Shown piece by piece: positions 1-8,777 of a DNA stretch of 64,000 nt (positions are counted from its first letter, which is position 1; each line of letters begins with the position of its first letter). The stretch is from Agarivorans litoreus (GTDB lineage: Bacteria; Pseudomonadota; Gammaproteobacteria; Enterobacterales; Celerinatantimonadaceae). The notes beneath the pieces were generated by a model that was not told where the DNA came from, did not search any database, and saw nothing but the letters and a program-made list of their open reading frames with translations. The position numbers and the translations under genes were made by a program. The stretch covers positions 3,963,001-4,027,000 of the forward strand of contig NZ_BLPI01000001.1 in assembly GCF_019649015.1 (NCBI RefSeq), read 5' to 3'.

Positions 1-482
1 TTGGCTGTGCTTATGCTTTCCCCGAAGCAGAAGTAGACGCGGTTGATATTTCGGAAGATGCCCTAGCAGTAGCCGAGATTAATATTCAAGGGCATGGCTT
101 AGAGCAACAAGTTACGCCTATTTTGTCTGATGGCTTAAATGAGTTGAAAGGGCATACTTATGATCTTATTGTCAGCAATCCGCCTTATGTTGATGCTGAA
201 GACATGAGCAACTTGCCACATGAGTTTATGCATGAACCTGAGTTAGGTTTGGCATCGGGTTTTGATGGCTTAGAGTTAACTAAAAAGATTTTGGCTGATG
301 CCGCAGATCACTTAACTCCAAATGGTTTGTTAATTGTAGAAATTGGCAATAGCCAAGTGCATATGCAGCAACAGTTTCCCGATGTTCCGTTTACATGGAT
401 AGAGTTTACCAACGGCGGGCACGGAGTATTTATTATTAGCCGCGAGCAATTGCTTGCTTGCCGCTCGCAATTTGAACAGTAA
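1..482 (+). CDS. prmB: Ribosomal protein uL3 glutamine N5-methyltransferase, 5'-truncated by window edge
   Basis: PrmB methylates a glutamine of ribosomal protein uL3 using S-adenosylmethionine. The reading frame is open from base 3 to the stop at 480-482, so the gene starts before the window and only its C-terminal part is seen. The visible part begins in the SAM-binding fold ([17 protein letters not shown]) and carries the NPPY glutamine-methyltransferase motif at about bases 178-191, followed by [16 protein letters not shown] and PDVPFTW blocks that I recognise from enterobacterial PrmB and that separate it from PrmC. aroC follows after 11 bases, as in E. coli, so the two are probably cotranscribed. 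Confidence 0.95.
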   Translation, partial: GCAYAFPEAEVDAVDISEDALAVAEINIQGHGLEQQVTPILSDGLNELKGHTYDLIVSNPPYVDAEDMSNLPHEFMHEPELGLASGFDGLELTKKILADAADHLTPNGLLIVEIGNSQVHMQQQFPDVPFTWIEFTNGGHGVFIISREQLLACRSQFEQ

Positions 483-493
483 GGATAGAATTA

Positions 494-1582
494 ATGGCAG
501 GAAACAGCATTGGCCAGCTCTTTCGCGTAACAACCTTTGGTGAAAGCCACGGTGTTGCACTGGGTTGTATTATTGATGGGTGTCCACCGGGACTAGAAAT
601 TAACGAAGCAATGATTCAAAAAGATTTGGATCGTCGTAGACCGGGTACATCACGCTATACCACCCAGCGTCGTGAACCTGACCAAGTTAAAATTCTTGCA
701 GGTGTATTTGAAGGAAAGACTACCGGTACCTCGATTGGCTTAATGATTGAGAACACCGATCAGCGTTCTAAAGATTACTCCAATATTAAAGATATGTTCC
801 GCCCTGGCCATGCAGACTATACCTATCATCAAAAGTACGGTACCCGAGATTACCGCGGTGGTGGTCGCTCTTCTGCGCGTGAAACCGCGATGCGGGTAGC
901 GGCGGGTGTAATCGCTAAAGAATATTTGAAGCAACATCACGGTGTAGAGATCCACGGTTACTTAAGTGAACTGGGCCCAGTAAAAGCTGAGAATATCGAC
1001 TTTTCTCAAATTGAGCAGAACCCGTTTTTCTTTCCAGACGAAAGCAAGTTGGAAGAGCTTGATGAGTTTATGCGAGCGCTAAAAAAAGAAGGTGACTCAA
1101 TTGGCGCGCGTTTAAGTATTGTTGCTAAGCAAGTTCCAGTTGGCTTAGGTGAGCCAGTATTTGATCGTTTAGATGCTGATATTGCGCATGCACTCATGGG
1201 CATTAATGCAGTTAAAGCGGTAGAAATTGGTGACGGCTTTGCGGTAGTTAACCAACGTGGTAGTGAGCACCGCGATGAAATGACCCCTGAAGGCTTTAGT
1301 TCTAACCATGCCGGTGGTGTGTTGGGGGGCATTTCGTCAGGTCAAGATGTGGTAGCTCACATTGCCCTAAAGCCCACTTCAAGTATTACTGTACCTGGGC
1401 AAACTATTGATAAATATGGCAAGCCGGTAGAAGTTGTGACCAAAGGACGCCACGATCCATGTGTTGGTATTCGCGCGGTACCGATTGCTGAAGCGATGTT
1501 AGCGATTGTGTTAATGGATCATTGTTTACGCCAGCGCGGCCAAAACGGCGCTGTAGCGACAGAAACCCCGATCCTGCGTTAG
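494..1582 (+). CDS. aroC: Chorismate synthase
   Basis: AroC converts 5-enolpyruvylshikimate-3-phosphate to chorismate, the last common step of aromatic amino acid, folate and ubiquinone synthesis; it needs reduced FMN. The 362-residue protein is of normal length and opens with the signature [18 protein letters not shown], with the conserved His at residue 19. The second signature, [18 protein letters not shown], and the C-terminal region [18 protein letters not shown] are intact. It lies just downstream of prmB and ends at a strong intrinsic terminator. The ATG start is fixed by the N-terminal motif. Confidence 0.98.
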   Translation: MAGNSIGQLFRVTTFGESHGVALGCIIDGCPPGLEINEAMIQKDLDRRRPGTSRYTTQRREPDQVKILAGVFEGKTTGTSIGLMIENTDQRSKDYSNIKDMFRPGHADYTYHQKYGTRDYRGGGRSSARETAMRVAAGVIAKEYLKQHHGVEIHGYLSELGPVKAENIDFSQIEQNPFFFPDESKLEELDEFMRALKKEGDSIGARLSIVAKQVPVGLGEPVFDRLDADIAHALMGINAVKAVEIGDGFAVVNQRGSEHRDEMTPEGFSSNHAGGVLGGISSGQDVVAHIALKPTSSITVPGQTIDKYGKPVEVVTKGRHDPCVGIRAVPIAEAMLAIVLMDHCLRQRGQNGAVATETPILR

Positions 1583-1602
1583 GCATAAAGCTTTTAATAG
1601 TA

Positions 1603-1634
1603 AGCCCTTAAATGTTGCATTTAGGGGCTTTTTT
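1603..1634 (+). terminator. Intrinsic terminator after aroC
   Basis: A 12-pair arm (AGCCCTTAAATG paired with CATTTAGGGGCT, one G-T pair) closes a three-base loop and is followed by a run of T. It ends the prmB-aroC transcript. Confidence 0.85.
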
Positions 1635-1662
1635 ATAGCATAGCGAGAAGTAGAGAATAGCG

Positions 1663-2175
1663 ATGCTGGATGACGTAAAGCAGCTTATTTTACTGTTTAA
1701 TGAAACCTTTGCTGATTTTAATACTGAGCTAGTTGCTGGAGAGGATGAACCGATTTATCTGCCAGCAGGTGAAGATAGGGTTAAGCACCAAATAGTGTTT
1801 GCTCATGGTTTTTATGCCAGTGCCTTACATGAGATTGCTCATTGGTGCATAGCTGGTGAGCAGCGTCGACAGTTAGAAGATTACGGCTATTGGTATGAGG
1901 CAGATGGGCGAAACCAACAGCAGCAATTGGACTTTGAAAAAGTGGAGTATAAGCCACAAGCCGTGGAGTGTGGCTTAGCGCGTGCTGCAGGACGTACTTT
2001 TCAAGTGAGTGTTGATAACCTATCTGGCTTTCAAAGTGACCGCCATGCATTTGCTGCTGCGGTTGAGCAGCAGTATCAGCTATATTTGCAGCAAGGCTTC
2101 CCTGCAAGGGCTCAAAAATTCATGACGGTGTTAAACAAGGCAAACCAAGCATTGGTTGAGGTTGCAAATGATTAA
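1663..2175 (+). CDS. epmC: Elongation factor P hydroxylase (YfcM family)
   Basis: EpmC hydroxylates the lysyl-lysine modification on elongation factor P, the last step of the pathway begun by EpmA and EpmB. The 170-residue protein resembles YfcM along its length: DEPIYLPAG at 28-36, then FAHGFYASALHEIAHWCIAG, whose HEIAH (residues 56-60) supplies probable iron ligands, and GYWYEADGR further on. It overlaps the next gene by 8 bases, and its neighbours (yfcL, mnmC, aroC, prmB) match the E. coli yfcM locus. epmA, epmB and efp are not in this window. Confidence 0.93.
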   Translation: MLDDVKQLILLFNETFADFNTELVAGEDEPIYLPAGEDRVKHQIVFAHGFYASALHEIAHWCIAGEQRRQLEDYGYWYEADGRNQQQQLDFEKVEYKPQAVECGLARAAGRTFQVSVDNLSGFQSDRHAFAAAVEQQYQLYLQQGFPARAQKFMTVLNKANQALVEVAND

Positions 2176-3343
2176 ATTGGGTTTGATTGTAAATCCCATT
2201 GCTGGTGTTGGTGGTAGCGTTGCGCTAAAAGGCTCTGATGGGGTGAGTGAACAGGCACTTGCTAAGGGTGCAACAAAGAAAGCCAACTTGCGCGCTGAAC
2301 AAGCTTTGCAGGCGCTAAGCCAAGTTCAACAAGCGTTTATTATTTACACCGCGTCTGGCGAAATGGGTGAAGACTTGTGTCAAAAGCTATCGTTGCCTCA
2401 TGAAGTGATTTATCAAGCTAATCAACCCTCAGATGCGCTTGATACTCAACAAGCCGCGCAGCAGCTGGCTAAGCTTGGTGTAGAGCTACTGGTGTTTGCG
2501 GGCGGAGATGGTACCGCTAGAGACGTGCTCAGTGCTGTGGGCGAGGGGACTAAGTGTTTAGGTATTCCAGCTGGTTGTAAGATTCATTCTGGCGTTTATG
2601 GTGTGACACCTGCTGCTAGTGGCATTGTTATTGAGAAGCTAGTTAAAGGCGAAATGCTAAGCCTTAAAAGCGCCGATGTAATGGATATTGATGAGCAAGC
2701 TTTTCGCCAAGGTAGAGTGCGTGCTAAGTGTTTTGGTGAGATGCTGGTGCCCGATGAATTGCGTTATGTTCAGTCGGTTAAGCAAGGTGGTATTGAATCT
2801 GAAGAGTTGGTTTTACAGGATATTGCCGCTGAAGTGATAGAGTTGTTAGAAGAAGAGCAGTTTATCGCAGGATCAGGCTCTACCGTAGCCACCATTATGC
2901 AGGAGTTATCACTGCCTAATACTCTTCTAGGAGTAGATTTGGTTAAAGATCACCAAATCGTCCAAGAGGATTTGACCGAAGCTGAGCTGATTAATAGAAT
3001 AAGCAACGTAAAAACTAAGCTATTGATTACACCCATTGGTGGTCAGGGACATTTATTTGGCCGTGGCAATCAACAACTAAGCCCTGCGGTTATTCGTAAG
3101 CTTGGCCGGGAAAATATTGTAGTTGTAGCAACAAAAACTAAACTTAAATCTTTGCATGGACGCCCGTTGATTGTTGATACTGGCGATACAGAACTAGATA
3201 AGCACTTATCTGGAAGCATCAAGGTAATTACTGGTTACCGAGATTATATTATGTATCGAGTATCGAACCCTGAAAATGAGGTTACCGATGCTCAAGAATT
3301 ATGTCACCCTGTTGCAGACTTACCTGAACAGCCACGACACTAA
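2168..3343 (+). CDS. ATP-NAD kinase family protein (COG3199-like)
   Basis: This is a predicted NAD kinase-like or diacylglycerol kinase-fold enzyme. The GGDGT nucleotide-binding motif is at residues 112-116, preceded by an N-terminal KLGLIVNPIAG strand-loop typical of the fold. A TTG lies four codons upstream, but the ATG at 2168 places the protein start on the family motif and gives an 8-base overlap with epmC. At 391 residues it is longer than the canonical NadK (about 290), and it belongs to a separate family often found beside epmC and yfcL in marine gammaproteobacteria. Its real substrate is not shown by the sequence. Confidence 0.85.
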   Translation: MIKLGLIVNPIAGVGGSVALKGSDGVSEQALAKGATKKANLRAEQALQALSQVQQAFIIYTASGEMGEDLCQKLSLPHEVIYQANQPSDALDTQQAAQQLAKLGVELLVFAGGDGTARDVLSAVGEGTKCLGIPAGCKIHSGVYGVTPAASGIVIEKLVKGEMLSLKSADVMDIDEQAFRQGRVRAKCFGEMLVPDELRYVQSVKQGGIESEELVLQDIAAEVIELLEEEQFIAGSGSTVATIMQELSLPNTLLGVDLVKDHQIVQEDLTEAELINRISNVKTKLLITPIGGQGHLFGRGNQQLSPAVIRKLGRENIVVVATKTKLKSLHGRPLIVDTGDTELDKHLSGSIKVITGYRDYIMYRVSNPENEVTDAQELCHPVADLPEQPRH

Positions 3344-3587
3344 TCTAAATGCTCCACCAAAACATGTTATTCAATACCTAAGTGATCATCTTGGGGTTGT
3401 TGCAACATTAACCGAATTAAGCGGTCGCCCAATGGTGCATTGCTTAAAATCACAAATGCATATTGCCTTGTTGGATGCTCACTTTGACGGTGAAACAGAC
3501 GAAACTATGCAATCGCAGGTAGAGGCTTTATGGCGCGATGCTATTTCGTTTGCGGATAGTCAACAGCAAGTTTCTGCTGTAGCCTAA
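3288..3587 (+). CDS. yfcL: YfcL family protein
   Basis: A 99-residue protein of unknown function. I assign it to YfcL on size, on a weak match around the segment YLSDHLGVVATLTEL, and on position next to epmC and near mnmC as in E. coli. Two in-frame ATGs exist, at 3276 and 3288. The second is chosen because a GAGG lies six bases before it (3278-3281). The gene overlaps the end of the NAD-kinase-like gene and ends just before a bidirectional terminator. No catalytic motif or membrane segment is visible. Confidence 0.7.
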   Translation: MLKNYVTLLQTYLNSHDTNLNAPPKHVIQYLSDHLGVVATLTELSGRPMVHCLKSQMHIALLDAHFDGETDETMQSQVEALWRDAISFADSQQQVSAVA

Positions 3588-3604
3588 GTGATTAAGTGAA
3601 GAAT

Positions 3605-3637
3605 TAAAAAAGCAAAGCTTCGGCTTTGCTTTTTTAG
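3605..3637. terminator. Bidirectional intrinsic terminator between yfcL and the GGDEF gene
   Basis: AAAAAAGCAAAGC pairs with GCTTTGCTTTTTT across a TTCG tetraloop. A and T tracts on both sides let it serve the plus-strand yfcL transcript and the minus-strand gene ending at 3654. Confidence 0.9.
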
Positions 3638-3653
3638 TTTGTTTGCCTGAGTA

Positions 3654-4625
3654 TTAATCAGGTGTTTTATGAGCAAACAGACTGGTTTGGTTTCGACCAT
3701 TGTGTTTACTTTGATATAAGGCTTGGTCGGTGTTAGCTAACCAGTCTTTAGCACTGGCGGTTTGATCATCTAGCTCTGCCACTCCCAAGCTTACTGTAAA
3801 TGGAATTTCTACCCCATCTACTACTGGTTTTAAGGCCTCAATAGCGGTTCGTAAGCGTTCACAAAATATTTTGGCATGTTCTGAATCTGTATCGGTTAAA
3901 ATAACGCCAAATTCTTCGCCGCCATAACGCCCTGCAATATCGGTTTTACGCATTACCTTGCGTAAGGTATCACCCACTAAAGTAATAATTTTATCGCCTG
4001 CCGGATGACCGTAGGTATCATTTACTTGTTTAAAGTGATCAATATCAAACATCACTAGAGAGCTAGGCGCGGTGTTTCGTACAAAGCGATTAAACTCCTG
4101 GTCTAATCTATCTTGCCAGTATCCTCGGTTATATAACTGAGTAAGTTTGTCGGTACGGCTTAATATCTTTAGCTCTTCATTGACCTTCTGCGCCTCAAGT
4201 TTATTCACTGCGTTATCGGTAACATCATAAATAATCAAACTAATATGGGTAACGATACCGGTTAATGAAGTAAGTGGGATAATGGTGATGTTTTGGTACA
4301 TAAAATCTACCGTGCCAGTGATTGGACGATAGTTTTTAAAGGGGAATACGTGCGGCCGCTGTTCCCAGGTAGTAAATGCGCGGTTCTTCAGAAAGAACAC
4401 CGAATCAATTTTGTGGCGCAGCCAATCTTCTGGAAGCTGAGGAAATAGCGAGAACAGCTTTTTACCTTGGGCTTGGTCGGGACGCAGGCCACTATGGGTT
4501 TCCATGAAATTGTTCCACACTTGTACTTGATAGTCTTTATCGAGCACTACTAGGCCGACATCGATAGTTTGTATCATGTCCAGCATCCAGTGGAACTCGT
4601 TCATTTCATTTTGATGTTGGCTCAT
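3654..4625 (-). CDS. PAS-GGDEF diguanylate cyclase
   Basis: This protein is predicted to make cyclic di-GMP in the cytoplasm. Residues about 12-140 form a PAS-like sensor (IDVGLVVLDKDYQVQVWN), followed by a short helix and a GGDEF domain from about 155. The active-site motif GGEEF is at residues 235-239, and the inhibitory site RxxD (RKTD, 226-229) sits five residues before it, so product feedback is likely. There is no signal peptide or membrane segment. Its start overlaps the stop of the upstream response-regulator gene by four bases (ATGA), so the two are translationally coupled and likely act in one pathway. Confidence 0.93.
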   Translation of the reverse strand: MSQHQNEMNEFHWMLDMIQTIDVGLVVLDKDYQVQVWNNFMETHSGLRPDQAQGKKLFSLFPQLPEDWLRHKIDSVFFLKNRAFTTWEQRPHVFPFKNYRPITGTVDFMYQNITIIPLTSLTGIVTHISLIIYDVTDNAVNKLEAQKVNEELKILSRTDKLTQLYNRGYWQDRLDQEFNRFVRNTAPSSLVMFDIDHFKQVNDTYGHPAGDKIITLVGDTLRKVMRKTDIAGRYGGEEFGVILTDTDSEHAKIFCERLRTAIEALKPVVDGVEIPFTVSLGVAELDDQTASAKDWLANTDQALYQSKHNGRNQTSLFAHKTPD

Positions 4626-5668
4626 TGGTGCTCAAATAAGTAAGAAATTTTGTTATTTAGAGTTGGCAGTGAATCTTCAGTAATCAGCAATAATAAGTCA
4701 CATTGAATGTTGTGCTTTTCAATAGTGTAGTTGATTTCAATTGCCAAAGTTTTTTGCCAGCGATGGGTATTACTGTTTATTAAGTCGCCGATATTACAAT
4801 GTTGTCCCAATACCACGGGGTGGCCTTGTGAAAAGCCAACATCTAGTTGGTCGGATACACCTTTTAGACAAGCACCAATAAGAATGTTGGCAATGTCCAT
4901 GAGCACCTCTAGTTGCCCGTTGTCGTCTAACTCGCCTTTGTAATTCATCAACTTAGACATATCAGCAAAACTAGAATCGTGGAATAAAAGCAGTGCTTCT
5001 CCGGCGATACCTGAGCCAATAAAACCTTGGCAAACCGCCGACATTGCTTCGTTTTCTTCAACCGAAGTGAGCGCCATATGCAATTCACTGGTTTCAAGAA
5101 TATTAACGTTGGGGATGGGTAAAACGATAAATGCATCGAGTAAGCGCGCTAGCAAGTCAGCAGCTCGTCCCATGGCTACGTTGGCAATCTCTTGGTAGTG
5201 GTCTCTAAAGTCGACAATTTTTGGTGAAAGCGTATCGTTGACCGGTGCCGGCATTTTATCTAAAGCGGCTAAGTCGTTTTCAAGTTCAAGCAGTTGCTGT
5301 GATTCAACAATCCCGTAGGCAACCAAGATTTCGCCAATTTTAGCTTTGTTAGTAGGCTTTTTAATGAAGTCGAGGGCACCGAGTTGTTTAACCCGGGTGT
5401 AGGCCTCTGGCTGAACATCGCCAGATACCACGATAATAAGCGCCGGTAAATCGTTCTTCTGAACTTGTTCTAGTACTTCATAACCGTCCATTACAGGCAT
5501 ATTCAGATCAAGGAAAACTACGTCTCCTTTACCTTGACGGATCAGGTCAACCCCTTCTTGGCCATCTTTGGCGAAGCTTATCTCTACATCCCAGCCAGGT
5601 GGAAGGCTGCGGGCCATTTGTTTTCTTGCGAGGTTGGAATCATCGCAAATGAGAATTGGTAACGACAT
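4622..5668 (-). CDS. Response regulator with C-terminal CheC/CheX-like domain
   Basis: A two-domain cytoplasmic protein of 348 residues. The receiver domain (about 1-120) has the acidic pair D9-D10, phosphoacceptor Asp54 in FLDLNMP, and the conserved Lys near residue 104 (IKKP). The C-terminal part (about 155-345) contains LMDIANILIGACLKGVSDQL, which resembles the CheC/CheX phosphatase-fold helix that carries paired Glu and Asn residues. This suggests that it senses or removes phosphate on chemotaxis-type receivers, or on its own Asp54. The downstream GGDEF gene is translationally coupled. No histidine kinase lies nearby. Confidence 0.85.
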   Translation of the reverse strand: MSLPILICDDSNLARKQMARSLPPGWDVEISFAKDGQEGVDLIRQGKGDVVFLDLNMPVMDGYEVLEQVQKNDLPALIIVVSGDVQPEAYTRVKQLGALDFIKKPTNKAKIGEILVAYGIVESQQLLELENDLAALDKMPAPVNDTLSPKIVDFRDHYQEIANVAMGRAADLLARLLDAFIVLPIPNVNILETSELHMALTSVEENEAMSAVCQGFIGSGIAGEALLLFHDSSFADMSKLMNYKGELDDNGQLEVLMDIANILIGACLKGVSDQLDVGFSQGHPVVLGQHCNIGDLINSNTHRWQKTLAIEINYTIEKHNIQCDLLLLITEDSLPTLNNKISYLFEHQ

Positions 5669-5957
5669 AATTTACTATTAACTCTCCTTGTATGCTGACA
5701 GTATGATGCTAAATGCCAACCTTGCTAAGTCTCAATTGATAAAAAACAGAGATTTGTATGTCGCGCTTTGAGGTGATTCACAAAAACTGTTTTGTAGTTC
5801 AGTGTAAAGATAAGTTTAGTCGAGAAGTTATTGATTATTCGTTAAAGTTTCAAACTTGTGCTGGCTGTCTGTTATGCTGCTGGGTCAAAACATAAAAATA
5901 AATCTATAAATAGCGGTAACGCTAGCAAACGGAAATGGGTTATCTAGAGGAACTAAA

Positions 5958-6530
5958 GTGAAACCAGCAAGATGGATCAGGCAAGGAGTAGTGGCTGTTT
6001 GTGTACTGTTTTCTGTATGCGCACAGTCTGCCTCGGTGCAAAGCAGTATAGAGTATTATGATATTAGCGCGCATGATTTAAACCAGCTACGTAATCAGCT
6101 AAAAGCGCAAGGCCCAGAAAAACAGGGCTATCGCTATAGTATTGCGGCGCAATATAGAATGAATTGGACGCCCAAGGTGCAAGTTCGCAACGACCGTTGT
6201 GAAGCCCTTAAACCAGAGCTGCAGTTAAGTGCTGATTTGGTTATGCCACGCTGGATAAGCCAAAGTAAGGCTGATTTTGCGGCTCAACAATCTTGGATCG
6301 GCTACATCGCAGCTGCTCAGCAGTACCATCAAAAAATAACCCGTTTAATTGAGCAAAGTGTTGACCGTTTTGTTCAGCAAACCCAAGGCTTAAGTGCAAC
6401 CGAGTGCGACAAACTGGAAGCGTTAATAAATGCTAAGGGAAGGGCGGCACTGGCCAGTGCCCAACAAAAGGTTCGTACTTATCAGCGCCAAACACGTCAT
6501 GGCGAGTCTTTAGGTTTAATAATACCTTAG
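5958..6530 (+). CDS. Secreted DUF922 family protein lacking the HExxH motif
   Basis: The start is a GTG with an AGAGGA ribosome site 7 bases before it, followed by a signal peptide (hydrophobic about 9-22, likely cut after AQSA). The rest resembles DUF922, annotated as putative secreted Zn-dependent proteases: EYYDIS, a GYRY-W block and a central Cys81-Glu, then LVMPRW. In the family the helix after this usually has an HExxH-type site. Here the aligned stretch is HQKIT (124-128), so the Glu and second His are missing. It is probably a periplasmic protein without protease activity. It faces mnmC tail to tail. Confidence 0.78.
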   Translation: MKPARWIRQGVVAVCVLFSVCAQSASVQSSIEYYDISAHDLNQLRNQLKAQGPEKQGYRYSIAAQYRMNWTPKVQVRNDRCEALKPELQLSADLVMPRWISQSKADFAAQQSWIGYIAAAQQYHQKITRLIEQSVDRFVQQTQGLSATECDKLEALINAKGRAALASAQQKVRTYQRQTRHGESLGLIIP

Positions 6531-6545
6531 CCGATAGTTTAAGTG

Positions 6546-6579
6546 TGAATTAGCCAAGGCTGTTGTCATGGCTAATTCA
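6546..6579. terminator. Hairpin between convergent DUF922 gene and mnmC, possible terminator
   Basis: TGAATTAGCCA pairs perfectly with TGGCTAATTCA over a 12-base loop. There is no clean T-run on either side, so termination is an inference from its place between convergent genes. Confidence 0.4.
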
Positions 6580-6632
6580 GGTAAGTGAAAAACTAACTTC
6601 TCGTTTTACACCTGTCCTAATTACACTTAATA

Positions 6633-8663
6633 CTATCGTCGATACCTTAGTTTTAGGGGCCGATTTTTAACTAGGCGCCTGTTCCAGAAGCGGTGGGGAT
6701 GCATACAATTTAAGCTGCTTTGTTTTAATGGTAAGGGCTCGTTGCATAATTGAGCAGCTAACAGCTCTGTTGCAAATGGGGCACTGCATATTCCTCTTGA
6801 ACCAAAACCAATAGCAACAAATACACCACTATAACTTGGTGGAGCTACTTCTTGCCATTGTTGCTGGTACTGTTCACTAAACAATTGCTCTAAATCTGGC
6901 AATTGGCCTATCAATGGAAAATGGTCGCGCACTGCACAACGGGTTGCTGCTCGGCCTGGTATCTCAGCTAATTGCAGCTGTTCATTCCATGGTTGGGGCT
7001 GACACTTTCTAATCGCCGCTAAGTTTTCTTCTGCTTCGTTCGCTTTTAGCTCAAGGCTTAAGTCGTTACGAATGTAACTGGCACCAATGCAATGCTGTTG
7101 TTGGTTGGCAGGGGTTAAATAGCCTTCGTAACACAATACTTTACTAAGCTTACTCAATTGCGGAGTAGTATCGATATGGCTAACTTGTCCGCGCACTGGG
7201 GTAATGGGTAGCTGCTCCGCTTGGGGCAATGTCAATAGATGGTGAGAATGGCAGAAAACGACATTGTTGTGTTGTTTTACCTGCGAGCCAAAATGTAGGC
7301 TACAGTGTTGGCTTTCACGTTCAAATTGGGTTAACTCATGTCCGTAGTAAATACTTAACAGGCCCGATTGCTTCGCTGCTTTTAGAATGGTTTGCACACA
7401 TTGTTTTGCATTCACCCAGCCTGCGTGGGGGTAAAATAAAGCCTCATTATCTAAGCTCACTCCTGCGAGCTCGCTGGCGGTAGACTTATCTACCGAGTAA
7501 ACCAAATTTTTCGGGTAGCCAGCTTGAGCAATATTGAGATTTTTTGCTTGAGATTTTTCGTTATAACCCAGTTGCAATAAGCCACAGTAATCGTGTTCTA
7601 CTTCTAGTTGCTGTTGTGCCAATTGCGCCAACACTTGATGATGATAATTAAAGGCATGCTGAAAAAACTCACTAACGTGAGGTTGGTTCGGGCTAAGTAA
7701 AGGATACACCGCACCCTGTCTATTGCCGGAGGCTTCTAAAGCAGCAGCACTGTTTCTTTCATATAAACTAACTTTTATTCCACGCTTAACTAAAGCATAA
7801 GCAAGGCTAACACCAGCAATACCCGCGCCGATAATTGCGATGTCTTCTCCTGCTTTAATCCCATGGCGTCTATATAGTCGGGAGTTTAGGCTTTGTGGTG
7901 TAGAGTGTTGTTTAAAACGACCCACTAACATGTCACGCTTTCGTCCAAAGCCTTTAGCTTTTTGCGTATCAAAGCCTACTTCAATTAAACCTCTTCTCAC
8001 AAAGCCTGCTGCGGTAAAGGTGGCTAAGGAAGCGTCATCAGCCGAGAGTACAGCCATGCCCTCGAATAATTTTTGTGTCCACATGTCAGGATTTTTGCTG
8101 GGAGCGAAGCCATCCAAAAACCAAGAGTTAACCAAGCCTCCGCTGATGTTTGGGACTTCTGGCAGGTTGTGGTGCACATCGCCGATCCAAATATCTAAGG
8201 TAATGGGGACTGGATGTTGAAAGGCAATTCGATGACATCCTGGCGTCATAATTTGAGGGTAGAATGCAATTAGCTGTTCACTGAAGTTTTTAAGCTCAGG
8301 CCATTGTATTAAGGCTTGGCTTAGATCATTTAGTGATAAAGGGTGCTTTTCAAAGCTAATAAAATGTAGTCGAGTTAACGCCGTATCGGGGTTTGTTTCG
8401 AGAAATTGTTGGTAATGCTGCCATGCTGCCAAAAAGTTTAAGCCAGTGCCAAAGCCGGTCTCGGCAATAACGTAGCTAGGGCTTTGATGGTTTTTCCAGC
8501 GCTCAGTGAGTTGATTTTGTTCAATAAAAACGTAACGACTTTCGGCCAAACCATTGTCTACAGAAAAATAGACATCGTCGTAATCGGTAGCCACAGGGGT
8601 ACCTTCAGGATTCCAATGAATTGTGGCTGTTGTGGTGTTATTCACATTATCCGATGAAGACAA
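6633..8663 (-). CDS. mnmC: Bifunctional tRNA mnm5s2U biosynthesis protein MnmC
   Basis: MnmC finishes the 5-methylaminomethyl-2-thiouridine at tRNA wobble position 34. The FAD-dependent C-terminal domain removes the carboxymethyl group and the N-terminal domain then methylates the amine. The 676-residue protein shows both: the SAM-binding AETGFGTGLNFL and the WFLDGFAPSKNPDMW block in the N-terminal 250 residues, then the Rossmann FAD motif IIGAGIAGVSLAYALVKRG from about 276. The length fits the fused enterobacterial form. It diverges from fabB, so a shared intergenic region of about 114 bases carries both promoters. Confidence 0.97.
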   Translation of the reverse strand: MSSSDNVNNTTTATIHWNPEGTPVATDYDDVYFSVDNGLAESRYVFIEQNQLTERWKNHQSPSYVIAETGFGTGLNFLAAWQHYQQFLETNPDTALTRLHFISFEKHPLSLNDLSQALIQWPELKNFSEQLIAFYPQIMTPGCHRIAFQHPVPITLDIWIGDVHHNLPEVPNISGGLVNSWFLDGFAPSKNPDMWTQKLFEGMAVLSADDASLATFTAAGFVRRGLIEVGFDTQKAKGFGRKRDMLVGRFKQHSTPQSLNSRLYRRHGIKAGEDIAIIGAGIAGVSLAYALVKRGIKVSLYERNSAAALEASGNRQGAVYPLLSPNQPHVSEFFQHAFNYHHQVLAQLAQQQLEVEHDYCGLLQLGYNEKSQAKNLNIAQAGYPKNLVYSVDKSTASELAGVSLDNEALFYPHAGWVNAKQCVQTILKAAKQSGLLSIYYGHELTQFERESQHCSLHFGSQVKQHNNVVFCHSHHLLTLPQAEQLPITPVRGQVSHIDTTPQLSKLSKVLCYEGYLTPANQQQHCIGASYIRNDLSLELKANEAEENLAAIRKCQPQPWNEQLQLAEIPGRAATRCAVRDHFPLIGQLPDLEQLFSEQYQQQWQEVAPPSYSGVFVAIGFGSRGICSAPFATELLAAQLCNEPLPLKQSSLNCMHPHRFWNRRLVKNRPLKLRYRR

Positions 8664-8693
8664 AACTTTACCTCGAGTTTTACTAGAAAATTT

Positions 8694-8712
8694 AAGCGTA
8701 CACGTGTACTCT
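8694..8712. promoter_or_regulatory. Candidate FabR operator upstream of fabB
   Basis: The stretch AAGCGTACACGTGTACTCT contains a perfect 12-base palindrome at 8698-8709 (GTACACGTGTAC). It closely resembles the FabR sites I know from E. coli fabA and fabB (AGCGTACA...TGT). FabR represses unsaturated fatty-acid synthesis genes. fabR itself is not in the window. Confidence 0.62.
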
Positions 8713-8725
8713 CATCCGACCAGAT
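8709..8725. promoter_or_regulatory. Candidate FadR site upstream of fabB
   Basis: The 17 bases CTCTCATCCGACCAGAT keep a full right half-site (CGACCAGAT) of the FadR operator and a weaker left half, about 10 of 15 specified positions. It abuts the FabR-like palindrome. In E. coli FadR activates fabB from a site next to FabR, though with the two sites in the other order. Confidence 0.4.
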
Positions 8726-8777
8726 TAGGCTGCAAAATCGGTAACATAGCAGCAAATACAACCCGTGAGACCATCTG

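Noticed and set aside
2156-2167. TTG start for the NAD-kinase-like gene
   Set aside because: The ATG at 2168 begins directly on the family motif, so the four extra codons are unlikely to be used.
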